64,000 nt of DNA from NCBI GenBank assembly GCA_002633025.1, contig NMRB01001426.1, forward strand, positions 121,865 through 185,864. Direction: 5' to 3'. Position numbers and translations under genes: made by a program. Of this stretch, positions 33,950 through 43,935 are shown one piece after another. Each line of letters opens with the position of its first letter. Position 1 is the stretch's first letter. The notes beneath the pieces were generated by a model. It was not told the origin of the DNA, did no database searches, and saw only the letters and a program-made list of their open reading frames with translations. This stretch comes from Notospermus geniculatus (lineage: Eukaryota; Nemertea; Pilidiophora; Heteronemertea; Lineidae).

Positions 33950-34142
33950 ATTTTTAGCTCATCAGCATTGTCAACAATTACCTGATATGACACATCATTC
34001 TCTTGTAATCCTCCTGTTCTCAACAAACAACAAATTTACACACAATGTCTTCTCCACCTCGGAAACAATTCCCCACTACAGTCGCCACTCCAAACAACTA
34101 TTACAAAGTCAGCTGAGCGCAAGGCCCATGGGCCTCTTGTTA
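33950..34142. mobile_element. TTTTTAGCTCAT...GGCCTCTTGTTA fragment
   Basis: The start TTTTTAGCTCATCAGC and the end AGCGCAAGGCCCATGGGCCTC resemble the two ends of the CGTCC-type families, with the centre deleted. The call rests on the ends only. Confidence 0.5.
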
Positions 34143-34800
34143 CTGTCACTTCTTGAGGAGTGATATGAAAGGTAATTTATCACATTGTTCGGAGTTGGAG
34201 CTCCTCTTCTACTTTATACCCAGAGCCAGCAAGAAGTTAAAGCAATTTATTCTACGTTTAATCAAGATGCTATCAGCCTCTATGCGGAAGCTTTGATTAT
34301 CCTGCTTACATACAGTTCTTGTTTTTATCAACGTGCTGCTGTCTCTTACCGAAGTACCAACAGATGGCTCTTCACCTTGTCTGCTAGCAATGAATTGATG
34401 TTTATCTTTGTGTTAAGTCAATAGACCCCTACTCCAAACTGTCACTGGCTGGTCTCGGCGGAATATTATTCTAATGGCACAGACGATTTCGAATGAATTA
34501 TGGATTTTCTGACAAATTTTTGGCAGTAAAAACTCAGTGCAAGTTGACTGTGAACCATACAAATGCAGTTGGAAATGGTCTGAGGTGACTTTTTTGCCCC
34601 ACAGTGCCCGTAGATTTTGAAAGAGCACCAGAATGTCAGGAAAGATTGACCCCTAGCTGTTGGCTCTTGGTGGATATATCCTGTTGGATATCTGAGAATT
34701 TTTCGCTTGGCTCAGAACACAACCACATGATTGGCCAGTGGAAGTCACATGATGACAATAAAAATACTCTGTACACTCGAAGTTTGTTGAAATACAAAAT

Positions 34801-34986
34801 TTGTGACCCGTGACAGCAAAATGAGTCAGAATGCGCTGGAAAAAAGGCCCAAGATGACACCAGAGAACAATTGCAGAAATAGACAAAAGTCAAACTTTTA
34901 CAAAGGGCAGACAATGCTGAAATCAACAAACCATGGTTCACCTTGGGTCTTCTTCTGTGTGCATTCATTTTGAAGATGGGTCACAT
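34801..34986. mobile_element. MITE, TGTGACCCGTGACAGC family, copy 2
   Basis: TGTGACAGC..AATGAGTCAGAATGC at the left, GCATTCATTTTGAAGATGGG at the right. The interior is the reverse complement of 26171-26374, with a few indels. Confidence 0.75.
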
Positions 34987-35402
34987 TTGAAGATGTCTTT
35001 GATACCTCAAAAGCTAGCTTTGGCCAACATGTATGCTACCCTTCAATCACCTCAAATTATTAGACCATTTCAGAGGTAAATTCAGCCTTCCAAATCTCTG
35101 GCTCAATTTCAAATCAAATGGTTGAGGCCTTGAATTGAATGGACTCTGTGCCCAAATCGTGCAAAAGTGGATTTAAAGCTGTCTCCATGTTTGTCTGTTT
35201 AATGCCGCTCTTATTTGCCTTGTCATATCAAATGTTCAATACCATTAGCCTCGGTATTGATTCGATAAATGAATGTTTAAACTTTGCACTGTTGGCGTCA
35301 TCGGAGTGCGGTGATCAAATCTTGACATTTGTGAGTGGATGCACTGAAAAACATGGACAGGTTTTGGTGTACGCAGTAATGCCTTTTCTCAAAATCAGTA
35401 TT

Positions 35403-35885
35403 TGACATGGCAGCTATCTTAAATTGCTTTCCACTCAGTTTTCCATGTAATTTGGTGTTTTATTTCCAAACACAACCAGTGCCAGGATTCAACATGGCAC
35501 TTTGGCAGCCATCTTGAATTGATTACTCCTCTGTTTTCCAACAAACTAGATGCTTCTTCGCAACAGAGCTAGTGTTGACATTACCAGGATTCAAGATGGC
35601 AACTTTGGTAGCCATCTTTGATTGATTGCTCCTCTGTTTTCCAACAAACTGAATGGTTCTATGCAACAGCTATTTCTGTCAGTGCCAGGATCCAACATGG
35701 CAACTTTGGCAGCCATTTTGAATTGATTGCTCCTCTGTTTTCCAACAAACGAGCTGCCGTGCAAGCAGAGCCAATTCTGTCAGCCATCTTGAATTGAACT
35801 CTGCTTTTCAATTGTGTTCATGTTTTTGTGCAAGGAGAGCCAGTGTTGCAATGGCCATCTTGCTTTGCGTTCTGCTGGGTTTTGT
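35403..35885. repeat. Tandem array, ~95-105-bp units, about five
   Basis: CCAGGATTCAACATGGCA, GCAGCCATCTTGAATTGATT and CTCTGTTTTCCAACAAAC recur in order. Units diverge toward the right end. Confidence 0.85.
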
Positions 35886-36700
35886 CTGAATAAACTGAAT
35901 GAAGTACCTCTCACACCTGCAAGGATCTCCAACCCCGAACCAAGCATGCTTGGCTCAAAGTTTGGCAAAAAGGAACTTGCATAGTGCAGTGAAGGCCACA
36001 GAATGTTGTCCATCTTCGTCAACTCTCTTCCTTACTCTCGTTGTCAATATTAAAGAGGGGTCACAGTCCTGTAAAAAGTGGTTTACTGTGGAAGGGGTGT
36101 GTAGGACACTCCTGACTTCCAAGTTGGTCAAGTCTGAGTGTTCTTCTTCGCGGATAATGTGGCCAAATCACAGGATAAAGGGTTGAAGGACGTTCATGGA
36201 GTAACATTACCTTGATTGAAGAGAGCATATGACACCACTTCTCGCATCCAAGTGGCTGTTGTCTGAGTTGTCTGGTATATGTAGGGGGTGATTGTGGGAC
36301 ATTGAGTTGAAGGGTTGTCGGGGTACGCTTGATGTGTTGAAATGACCATGAAGGGGATAAAATGGGTGCAAAACAAGGGAAGAATTGTATTGTTATGATA
36401 TCAAGCACTAGCGAAGGGGAAAAAGGGCCTTCCTGTTACGAACAAAAGAGTCAAGGATATAGAGTGGTGCAGCTGGCGTCAGGTCATCCACGGACTTGTC
36501 AAGTGGACCACTTGAGATAGTATTTGATTTGGGTTGCGTATAAATAATATTTGTTGTCAAATGATCTTGATTTATGGACAGGCGATTAAACTAAAGCCTG
36601 TTTCAGACATAATCATGATTAAATTTAAAAGCCATGCTGCCGCGATAAGGCCATGCACATATCTGAGGTAATAGTGCACATCTACTAACAGACAAAATAG

Positions 36701-36871
36701 ACATCCTGCGAAAGTCAGCCATGACACGTCAGAAGGGGTAAACATTAACCTCGGCTTAGGGGGCCTAGTGCATTTGTACAGTTGGCTCCTGTGCTTACCG
36801 TCCGTACAATGCACTAGGCCCAAGGTTTGTTTACCCCTTCTTGCCTGTCATGGCCGATTTTCGCAGGATGT
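36701..36871. mobile_element. Long imperfect palindrome, ~83-bp arms
   Basis: ACATCCTGCGAAAGTCAGCC at the left is answered by TGGCCGATTTTCGCAGGATGT at the right. GAAGGGGTAAAC and GGCCTAGTGCATTTGTAC also pair. It fits a fold-back type MITE. Confidence 0.8.
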
Positions 36872-36921
36872 GTATGAGGGTATGGGCAAAATGGGTGTAG
36901 GTGAAATGGTTGTAGGCAAAT

Positions 36922-37077
36922 GGGGACCCTAGCCCACTGCCTCAATAGGTGTCACCAGTGGTTAAAACTATTAAAATGAAAGTGACATCCCGGTCCTGAT
37001 CAATTTCCCACAAAAAAGGCGTTCATTGTATAGGACCGGGTTTCGATGTGCTGCCCTCTATTGTAGCTAGGATCCCC
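36922..37077. mobile_element. GGGGACCCTAGC element, copy 2
   Basis: Closely matches 10748-10904, including TGCCTCAATAGGTGTCAC and AGGACCGGGTTTCG. It lies in a short GGCAAAATGGGTG-rich stretch. Confidence 0.8.
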
Positions 37078-37750
37078 ATTGGGTGGAGGCAAAATGGGTG
37101 TAAGCAAAACAGATGTTGGCAAAATGGGCTACACCGGGGTTTGAGGGTACAGCCTCAGCAATGGGTTAAGTTCAGAAATTTCTGTAATGTTATAAATCAA
37201 GTGTCATGGGCCGATGAAAACACCTCCTGTTTGCAAAGTTAGAAAAATGGATTGTGTTGGTGTCAATGCATTGTGGCCGATTTTTGATTGGGTCTCCTTG
37301 ATATAAATACCACTTATTGTCCCCACAGAAAAGGGTCAGTCTAGGGTGAATTGCCTCTGACATCCAGTGACTATTTAGCGTAATTGATGGATACCTGGTA
37401 CAGAGACATCTATATTTGTTCGGCTGCCATATATGGCTTGTCGTCTGCGGATGTTAGCTGGTGAAGCAGAGGAGGGTACAGACGGAATTCCAGAATAATT
37501 TGTTAAATCCATGCGGAAGTCTATGCCGAATCTGTGAATGGACATAATTGTGCTGGACCACGATGCTGTGAAATTGACCTTTGAACTTAACTTGGTATTT
37601 CCGAGACATTAGTCAAGTCGCGACTGATAATGCTTTGGAATGTGGGTGTAAAAAGCAGGATACTGACCTGTGGTGTGGAGTCAGTGTCTCATGGTTTCAG
37701 TCTGCGTGGGTGATGGGGATGCAGGAATCATCATCTCTGGTCATAGAAGT

Positions 37751-38031
37751 CAGGGGCATAGGTAGCTTTTATGGCCTTGGAGGCAAAATTGATTGAGTCT
37801 GAAGAGTGAAGCCAGAGGGGGGATCTGGCAGTCCTCCCACAGAAAAAATTGAAAATCTACATCCTCTGAGATGCATTTTCCCCACATCTGATACCACAAT
37901 AACTCGTGTTGAAGAGGGAAAAGAATATTTTAGAGGAAAAAATTGTTCTGTCCGTTTTTGCTCGGGGGGGGGGGGGGGGGGGGGNGGGGGGGGCATTTGC
38001 CTCCTTGCCCCCTCCGCTGGCTACGCCCCTG
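37751..38031. mobile_element. hAT-like MITE, CAGGGGCGTAGC, copy 2, 5-bp TSD
   Basis: Ends CAGGGGCATAGGTAGC and GCTGGCTACGCCCCTG. GAAGT duplicates at 37746-37750 and 38032-38036. It contains a poly-G run with one N (37985). Inverted relative to copy 1. Confidence 0.85.
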
Positions 38032-38148
38032 GAAGTTACCTTGAACTCACCCTCAAGGCTGGAACCCACAACAGTGGTTGTCTGCATCTGTAGGCCTACA
38101 GTTTCCAGAGAGGCCTTGGTCCATTAGTTGTCATGTCCTTGTCCTTAT

Positions 38149-38294
38149 GGGCCGTATGCACCAAGCGAAGATTATCGTGAACTCATGTTGAGCGACAACT
38201 TTTCCATTGTCACATCATCTGGCAAACCTGAACAATAGAAAAGTTGTGGCTCAACCTAAGTTCAAGATGGATCTTCGTTTGGTGCATACGGCCC
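38149..38294. mobile_element. Palindromic MITE, GGGCCGTATGCACCAA
   Basis: Inverted arms of about 65 bp pair from GGGCCGTATGCACCAAGCGA to the centre. TAT flanks both sides, a possible 3-bp duplication. Confidence 0.85.
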
Positions 38295-38334
38295 TATAGG
38301 CCTACTTATATGAACACGTAGGCCTTCATCACGA

Positions 38335-38640
38335 TGAAAAATCGGGCAGCAAGTCAGAAAGTTGCTACCGTGGAAACATACTTTCAAACTGAGTGCATTT
38401 TCCACGGCTTTCTTGCTACCTTGCACTCGAACAGGAGTTCGGCGACGCCATCTGTTGTGAACTGCAGGAACAATTTATCACAATGCCTGCGGATATTGGA
38501 CAGCAAGTGCAGAAATACGCTGCTGTGGAATCTATATCAGACTCAAGATATCGCACTTTTTCACAACTTTCTTGCTACTTCGCACTCGGAGAGGAGGTCG
38601 GGCAAATAACGCCATCTGTTGTGAATGTAAACAGAAGGTG
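38335..38640. repeat. Tandem duplication of ~150 bp
   Basis: CTTTCTTGCTAC..GCACTCG and ACGCCATCTGTTGTGAA occur in both halves with moderate divergence. Confidence 0.75.
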
Positions 38641-38914
38641 TTTGCCATTGTCTGAAACAAATAACGATCCCATCTCTAGGGATACACCTCATCCAGCGAT
38701 ATCCTGGTACAGGGTTGGTTTACACCAATTCTGATAGGATCCCTGACACTTCTGTGTTGACAGTGTGGAACATTCGACATTTTTACCGAACAATCAACGA
38801 TTCATGTTCCTTTTCTTTGTCATAAAACACTATCGTCTGCTATTGTGCAGTCGAAATTGTCAACAATGGAAAGCCAAGTCTGTGTCTCGCCAGGGAGATG
38901 CTTTGGTGAAATGA

Positions 38915-39397
38915 ATTTGTGAAGATGAGTCAGACAGTGGGTCAAAGTCCTACTGCCTAATGTAGCGGCTAATGTCAGTCAAATCTTCTTGTCTACAGCC
39001 AATACACCGATTTCACATCTCACACGATCGCAGCACCCCTGGTGGAATTTCGCTTGGCCACTTCTGTTTTCAACCTCACTGCCAGGAGTACGGGCAAAAA
39101 TTTCCTGGATCGAGGTTGAATTGCGCACATTGGTTTCCAATGCCGCCACCAGGGGATGGAGCTTTGGCGGCGGTATCGGGAACCAGCACGTGTTCGTAAC
39201 CTCAACCTAGGAAATATTTGCCTTACTCCTTGTAGTCAGGTTGAAAATGGAAGTGGCCGTCGAAAATTCTACTAAGGGTGCTGTGATCGTGCGAGATGTG
39301 AAATCGGCGTATTTGTGAAGACGAGTCAGAGTGGGTCAAAGTGCTACTGCCTAATGTAGCGGCTAATGTCAGTCAGATCTTCTTGTCTACAGCCAAT
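38915..39397. mobile_element. Palindrome bracketed by ~88-bp direct repeats
   Basis: The direct repeats 38915-39003 and 39311-39397 differ at a handful of bases and abut a 307-bp palindrome (39004-39310). The palindrome arms start ACACCGATTTCACATCTC / ACGCCGATTTCACATCTC. The repeat core starts TGTGAAGA and ends GTCTACA, so a tiny LTR-type element is an alternative. Confidence 0.75.
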
Positions 39398-39846
39398 TTC
39401 TTCATCATAAACTCTTCCTTTTCAATTGGAAAGGGAAGTTGTCTGATCACCTTTGGAATTTCAGTCAACTCATTCAAGCTCATATCAAGAACAGGAAATA
39501 GTTAAGTTCTGAGCAATGCACTCGGGAATCTGGTTTGAGGCAAAATTCCTGTTGTCCTTTCATTTGATTGGAGTTTTGAGAAACTTTGGAAGGGAATTTG
39601 AGATGTTCCTCAAGGGTATACTGTGAGTTATTTGTCTAGAATCTGTCAGGTTTTGTGTGTGTACAAAAGATGTATGTTTTATTTGAATAATGTGAAGCAC
39701 TAATGGCATCTACTGTCTCAGTGCAATAAATTATGCATCAATGTTGCCTCACTGATGAATTGTTGGTGTTTGCATTCAAATTCATGTCTTTGAGTTTATC
39801 TAGCATCACCTCAAAAGCTGGTGGCACAGAGACAAATTCATATCTA

Positions 39847-40221
39847 TAGCCAGGTGTACATCAGACTTGCGACTGGAAGCAACTGATCTGATCAGTCGCT
39901 GGTGACGTACACGGTGCGCGCACATCGCAAATTCAGCAACTCAGTAAACTAGGAGGATCCAATCAGTCGTCATGTCCAGACCATGTACATTGCAGCGACT
40001 GAACAAAACTGGGTATATCTAGTCGCTAGAAAGTGGAACATGTGCAACTCGTGGCGACTGGCAAAATCTCAGTTCCAGCGAGTCGCACGGGTGCGTACAA
40101 CGGCTGTTTCTGGCGACTGATCATGCAGTTGCCTCCAGTTCCAGCTAGATCCTCCCAGTCGCCAGGTAGCTCATGGCGACTGGTTGTATGCAGTCGCAAG
40201 TGCGATGTACGCCCAGCTTTA
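39847..40221. mobile_element. Family G copy e
   Basis: AGCCAGGTGTACATCAGACTTG at the left, CAAGTGCGATGTACGCCCAGC at the right, with the standard interior. Slightly deleted relative to 4.3 kb. Confidence 0.75.
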
Positions 40222-40617
40222 GTTCCTAGACATTTGTCTAGGTTTGCCGACTTAGGGCTCCAGTCTGAATCAACCCTAAATAGGTGCAAATCCAACCTCT
40301 CACTTCGGTCTTCATTGCCATCTCATGATCACGGTAGTATGTCCTCACCTTGACCCTTCCTGATCCTGGTCTGCGGATTACCCATCTTCACCTTGAACCG
40401 GCTGCAGATGTTTCTACCGGCAAAAAGGTGCAAACGAGACCGCACCTTGCCACTAATTACTGTAACATCATCAATCAATGAGAGGTATACTAACCTCACT
40501 CAGACCCTCCAGGCCTCTGCTCACGCCATCTAGACTGCTGAAGTGTTGGTGAATCTGATTGGCGCTGAAGCCGTAGCATGATTGGCCATGAAAAAGTAGA
40601 AAGAGGCCATCTAAACT

Positions 40618-40863
40618 TACATTCCTCACATGGATGGGGACTTACATTCCTCACGTGGATGGTACTTACATTCCTCACGTGGATGGGACTCACATTCCTC
40701 ACGTGGATGGGGACTTACGTTCCTCACGTGGATGGGACTTGCATTCCTCACGTGGATGGGGATCGACTCACATTCCTGACGTGGATGGGACTTACATTCC
40801 TGACGTGGATGGGGACTTACGTTCCTCACGTGGATGGGGACTTACGTTCCGCACGTGATGGGG
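40618..40863. repeat. Minisatellite from a SINE segment, ten 24-25-bp units
   Basis: Each unit follows ACTTACATTCCTCACGTGG ATGGG. Seven units contain CACGTG where the SINE has CACTTG. The near-24-bp period makes a peptide-repeat frame, which is an artefact. Confidence 0.9.
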
Positions 40864-40979
40864 TCTTTTGCTTGCCGTTGGAAAGGCACATGGTACTACA
40901 AGGTACCACAGCTTACTGCCCCATGTGATGAACTAAAGAGACAGGAACGATTAATCCTGTATGGCCCGGGAGTCAAACC

Positions 40980-41110
40980 AGGGCCGACCGAATCAAAACT
41001 CCGATAGCACTACCAGGGCCTAACAGAGAAACTCTGTAATGGTAAAAGGCATTGCATACCTCTCTGTTAGGCACTGTTAGTGCTATCGGAGTTTCGATTC
41101 GGTCGGCCCT
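40980..41110. mobile_element. AGGGCCGACCGAATC inverted-repeat element in SINE-1 B box
   Basis: Arms of about 50 bp (AGGGCCGACCGAATC and complement) around a 30-bp centre. The flanks CAAACC and GGGATCTG are SINE-1. Confidence 0.8.
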
Positions 41111-41550
41111 GGGATCTGCCACTTGCTGAGCGGATGTGATAACATGAGACTATCAAGGCACCTCTTTGTAGTGGACTTAAGTCCATATTTCATGAAACTG
41201 GCGAAGAGGGCATTATACACGAATATTTTAGTACTGGTGTCTTCCTGGAACCTCATGAATATTAAATGGCTGATTGTAAGATTGTAAACATTTACGTAGG
41301 TGTGTTTCCTCACAATCTTTATTGATATCTTGTGCCACCATGACTCATAATGACTTACTCTCTTATCTACCAGCATAGCAGTGAACAACCTTGAAAAATA
41401 CGTTCAATCCTGAATTGAATTCTTATAAGTTCTTCAGCACTTTTGAACGGCTTCGCCGATAATAGCATCCGGTGCAGAAATGAAGTCGAGCTTTACGTGA
41501 TTCGAATCGAAATGTACGGTGTCATCGTCCTGGGGTTGAGTTATTATGTA

Positions 41551-41684
41551 CAGTACTCTGCATAATTACCTACCTTCCGCATCGCATACATCCGTGTTAC
41601 CACATGCAGCATCATGTGCGTACCGTCCTCGTATTTTCCGCAGAAGGTACGTGGATAAAGAAAGGTCATTTGTGCTCCGTACAA
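41551..41684. mobile_element. Tc/mariner-like MITE, CAGTAC, copy 3 (deleted)
   Basis: The TA-flanked left end CAGTACTCTGCATAATTACC matches the family. About half the interior is missing and the right end is eroded. Confidence 0.65.
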
Positions 41685-41745
41685 GAAAACCAAAGTATTA
41701 TTATGCAAGGCTGACATAATCCGGCCTTCCACTCTGATATCTTGG

Positions 41746-41855
41746 CATCCTCTCGTAGCAGGGCTTTGGTCTCGTTCCTCTTCATACACTCGCACACAAA
41801 GTTTGTATGAGTGGATGAAGATGAGCGAGGTAAAAACCCCTGCTGTGGGAGGATG
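41746..41855. mobile_element. 110-bp CATCCTC...GAGGATG MITE, 9-bp TSD
   Basis: ATATCTTGG stands at 41737-41745 and 41856-41864. The arms CATCCTCTCGTAGCAGGG and CCCTGCTGTGGGAGGATG pair. A 9-bp duplication suits the MuDR/Mutator type. A second copy is at 61573-61681. Confidence 0.85.
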
Positions 41856-42176
41856 ATATCTTGGGGGCCTAGAAGAATCAGTTCTGGAGAACAAGCACTG
41901 CTTTTTGCGGCAATGGAAGTATACCTTGGTGCAGCTGTCGCAGTTAAAGGTGGCACACCACAATATCGCCAACGAAAAGAGGTGGCGCCACCAAAAAAGG
42001 AAATGTTAAGTATGGTTGTGGCATTGATTGTAACCAAAAACTTGCCAACACAACAGTGTCCTCAAAGGGAAATATTGAAAATGTGGTGTTTTGCACATCC
42101 TGTCATTGTTTTTTGCACTCATTTTCCTCTGCATTTGGGTCAGAGTATCAATGAGAGGATAGGTCAGACAGGGTAT

Positions 42177-43935
42177 AATTGTCTAAATTATGATTATCAC
42201 ATTCCCTATCAAGTCTGGGTCGGGTTCTGTATGATAGCTTGGAAATAAGATTAACTTGTTGCGTCCCAGAACAGTGTGGACTTCAGTGTGAGCTGAAATA
42301 GGCTTTGCTAAGGACCAGCATAATGGATTTCTTTGGGCAGGTTGACAACAATGCAGCTTTAAAACATGCATACCAGTAGCATCCTTGCAGTCAATTTCAA
42401 GTATAAGGAGTATTTTTGATGCATACGCATCATATATGCTGCAATATTTTAAGTTGGTAACCCTGATATGCAGCTGAGTTCATGAATCTGCTACTCATTT
42501 GATGCATATGCACTAAATATGCTGCTGATGAGGCACTCTGGGTGCATGTTCGATGCATGAATGAGGTATATCTGATCTTTCCTGTGCTATCTGTGTCAAT
42601 CTGCATCATCAGTGCCTCAAAAATGATGCATGTTTCAAGCATGATTGATGCATATTTGAGGTAATGCGTCAGATGCATCAATAATGCTTGAAACGTGCTG
42701 CACTGATGCATCAGAATGATGCATATACTGCAATTTTGTAGGGCTATAATCCACCCATGCCTGTAAAAACTGACAAGTGGTTTGCCATTTAACACAAAAG
42801 CACCTTTTAGTATGGAAGTTTTTGCTTACTGTTGAAAAAACTGGTCTGTATGGCAACATCTAATGGGGAATTAGGATTCCATTATTTCTCCCGTCTAGCT
42901 GGATGATCCTTGGTTAAAAATGAAAAGAAATAGCGGCAAATTCCCTCACCTAATAGAAATTGCCATTACCGGCTACTTTGCAATGATAGCACTGTTGCCT
43001 CGTTTGGTATCCCTCTTTCGTATTCATCAACATGCTTCTGTTCACGTATCTCTCGTAAATGGTGGGTTGCAAATGATTACCGTTTGAACTTGGAGGTGCA
43101 TTTGACTTATTTGTCAGTCAAAAAGGGTGCAGTGTGGTGTTTCAACAATTTTGCATAGTTTTCATGAAATTGGGTTTAACCCTTTGAACAGCAGTGGAAA
43201 TAGTCGGGTGGTGGATCTTATAAACATTCCTGAATCACAAATAAAAAGAAGAGCTACCATTTACCCAGAGGATGCCCAAATCCGGCATTTTCAAGAGAGA
43301 GAGTCTTTCATGTGTTTGTGAAGGATTTGTTCACAAATATACTGATATCAGTTTCATTGTGTTTTGATATAGGACACCAGAAAAATGGAAGCTTTTAGAA
43401 TGCCAGAGGTTCCTCTTTTGATGATTGAATGTGTTTTGTAGTAAAATGTATGTTCATCTGCAGTTTGATTTATGAAATTCCATTTTATCGTTTCAGGTGA
43501 GTTTGGATCGTTACAAATGATTTGGTTGGTAAAGTATGATTCCACTAAAAATGAAGTGACTTGAAAATTCGCTTCAAACTTTGTGTAGATGAAACTTAAG
43601 AAGTTGCTCTCTTAGTAATGTTGATTGTCACGGAAAGCAACATGGGCGCCAGTGGAAAGGATAAAGTCTGCAGCATACGTCACCACTTTCGTTGCTCATA
43701 TACAGGCAATTTTCGTGGTCGCCACGAAAATGGCCAAGTGTGCTGTGGCCGGTAACGACCACTCACCATGGAAATTCTGTGGTGACCATGAGTTGCCACA
43801 AGTTGCCGAAAATCAAACCAGTTTGATTTCTCACCACGAAAATTGCTCATAGTTGCCAGTTGTGGTGATGTGTGGCCATCAGCAGTACACGAGACCACTG
43901 AGTGGTGCGTCTGCTGTAAACCGGCAACCGCCACA
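42177..43935. repeat. Tandem duplication, unit 1 (1759 bp)
   Basis: Matches 43936-45875 with high identity. It contains the GATGCAT-rich block, GAAATAGCGGCAAATTCCCTC, CATTTACCCAGAGGATGCCC, and a truncated MITE at 43662-43935. Frames present in one unit are broken by indels in the other, so no protein is conserved. Confidence 0.9.
42410..42730. repeat. GATGCAT-rich block, unit 1
   Basis: About eight GATGCAT motifs, many as TGATGCAT/ATGCATCA dyads. The homologous block is at 44165-44520. Confidence 0.75.

Larger units (their letters stand above)
40602..41155 (-). mobile_element. SINE-1 copy with internal array and insert
   Basis: The body at 40602-40980 and the head at 41111-41155 (GATCTGCCACTTGCTGAGCGG) flank an inverted-repeat element set in the B box. 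The CTCACTTGGATGGGG segment of the family has been expanded into a tandem array. Confidence 0.8.

Noticed and set aside
37965-37994. G-quadruplex signal
   Set aside because: The poly-G run contains an N and its length is uncertain in the assembly.
40578-40928. IPHVDG peptide repeat
   Set aside because: A product of the 24-25-bp SINE-derived array; 25-bp units break the frame.
41811-42248. 145-codon plus-strand frame
   Set aside because: Starts inside a MITE, runs into the duplication, and has an equally long opposite-strand frame. No domain.
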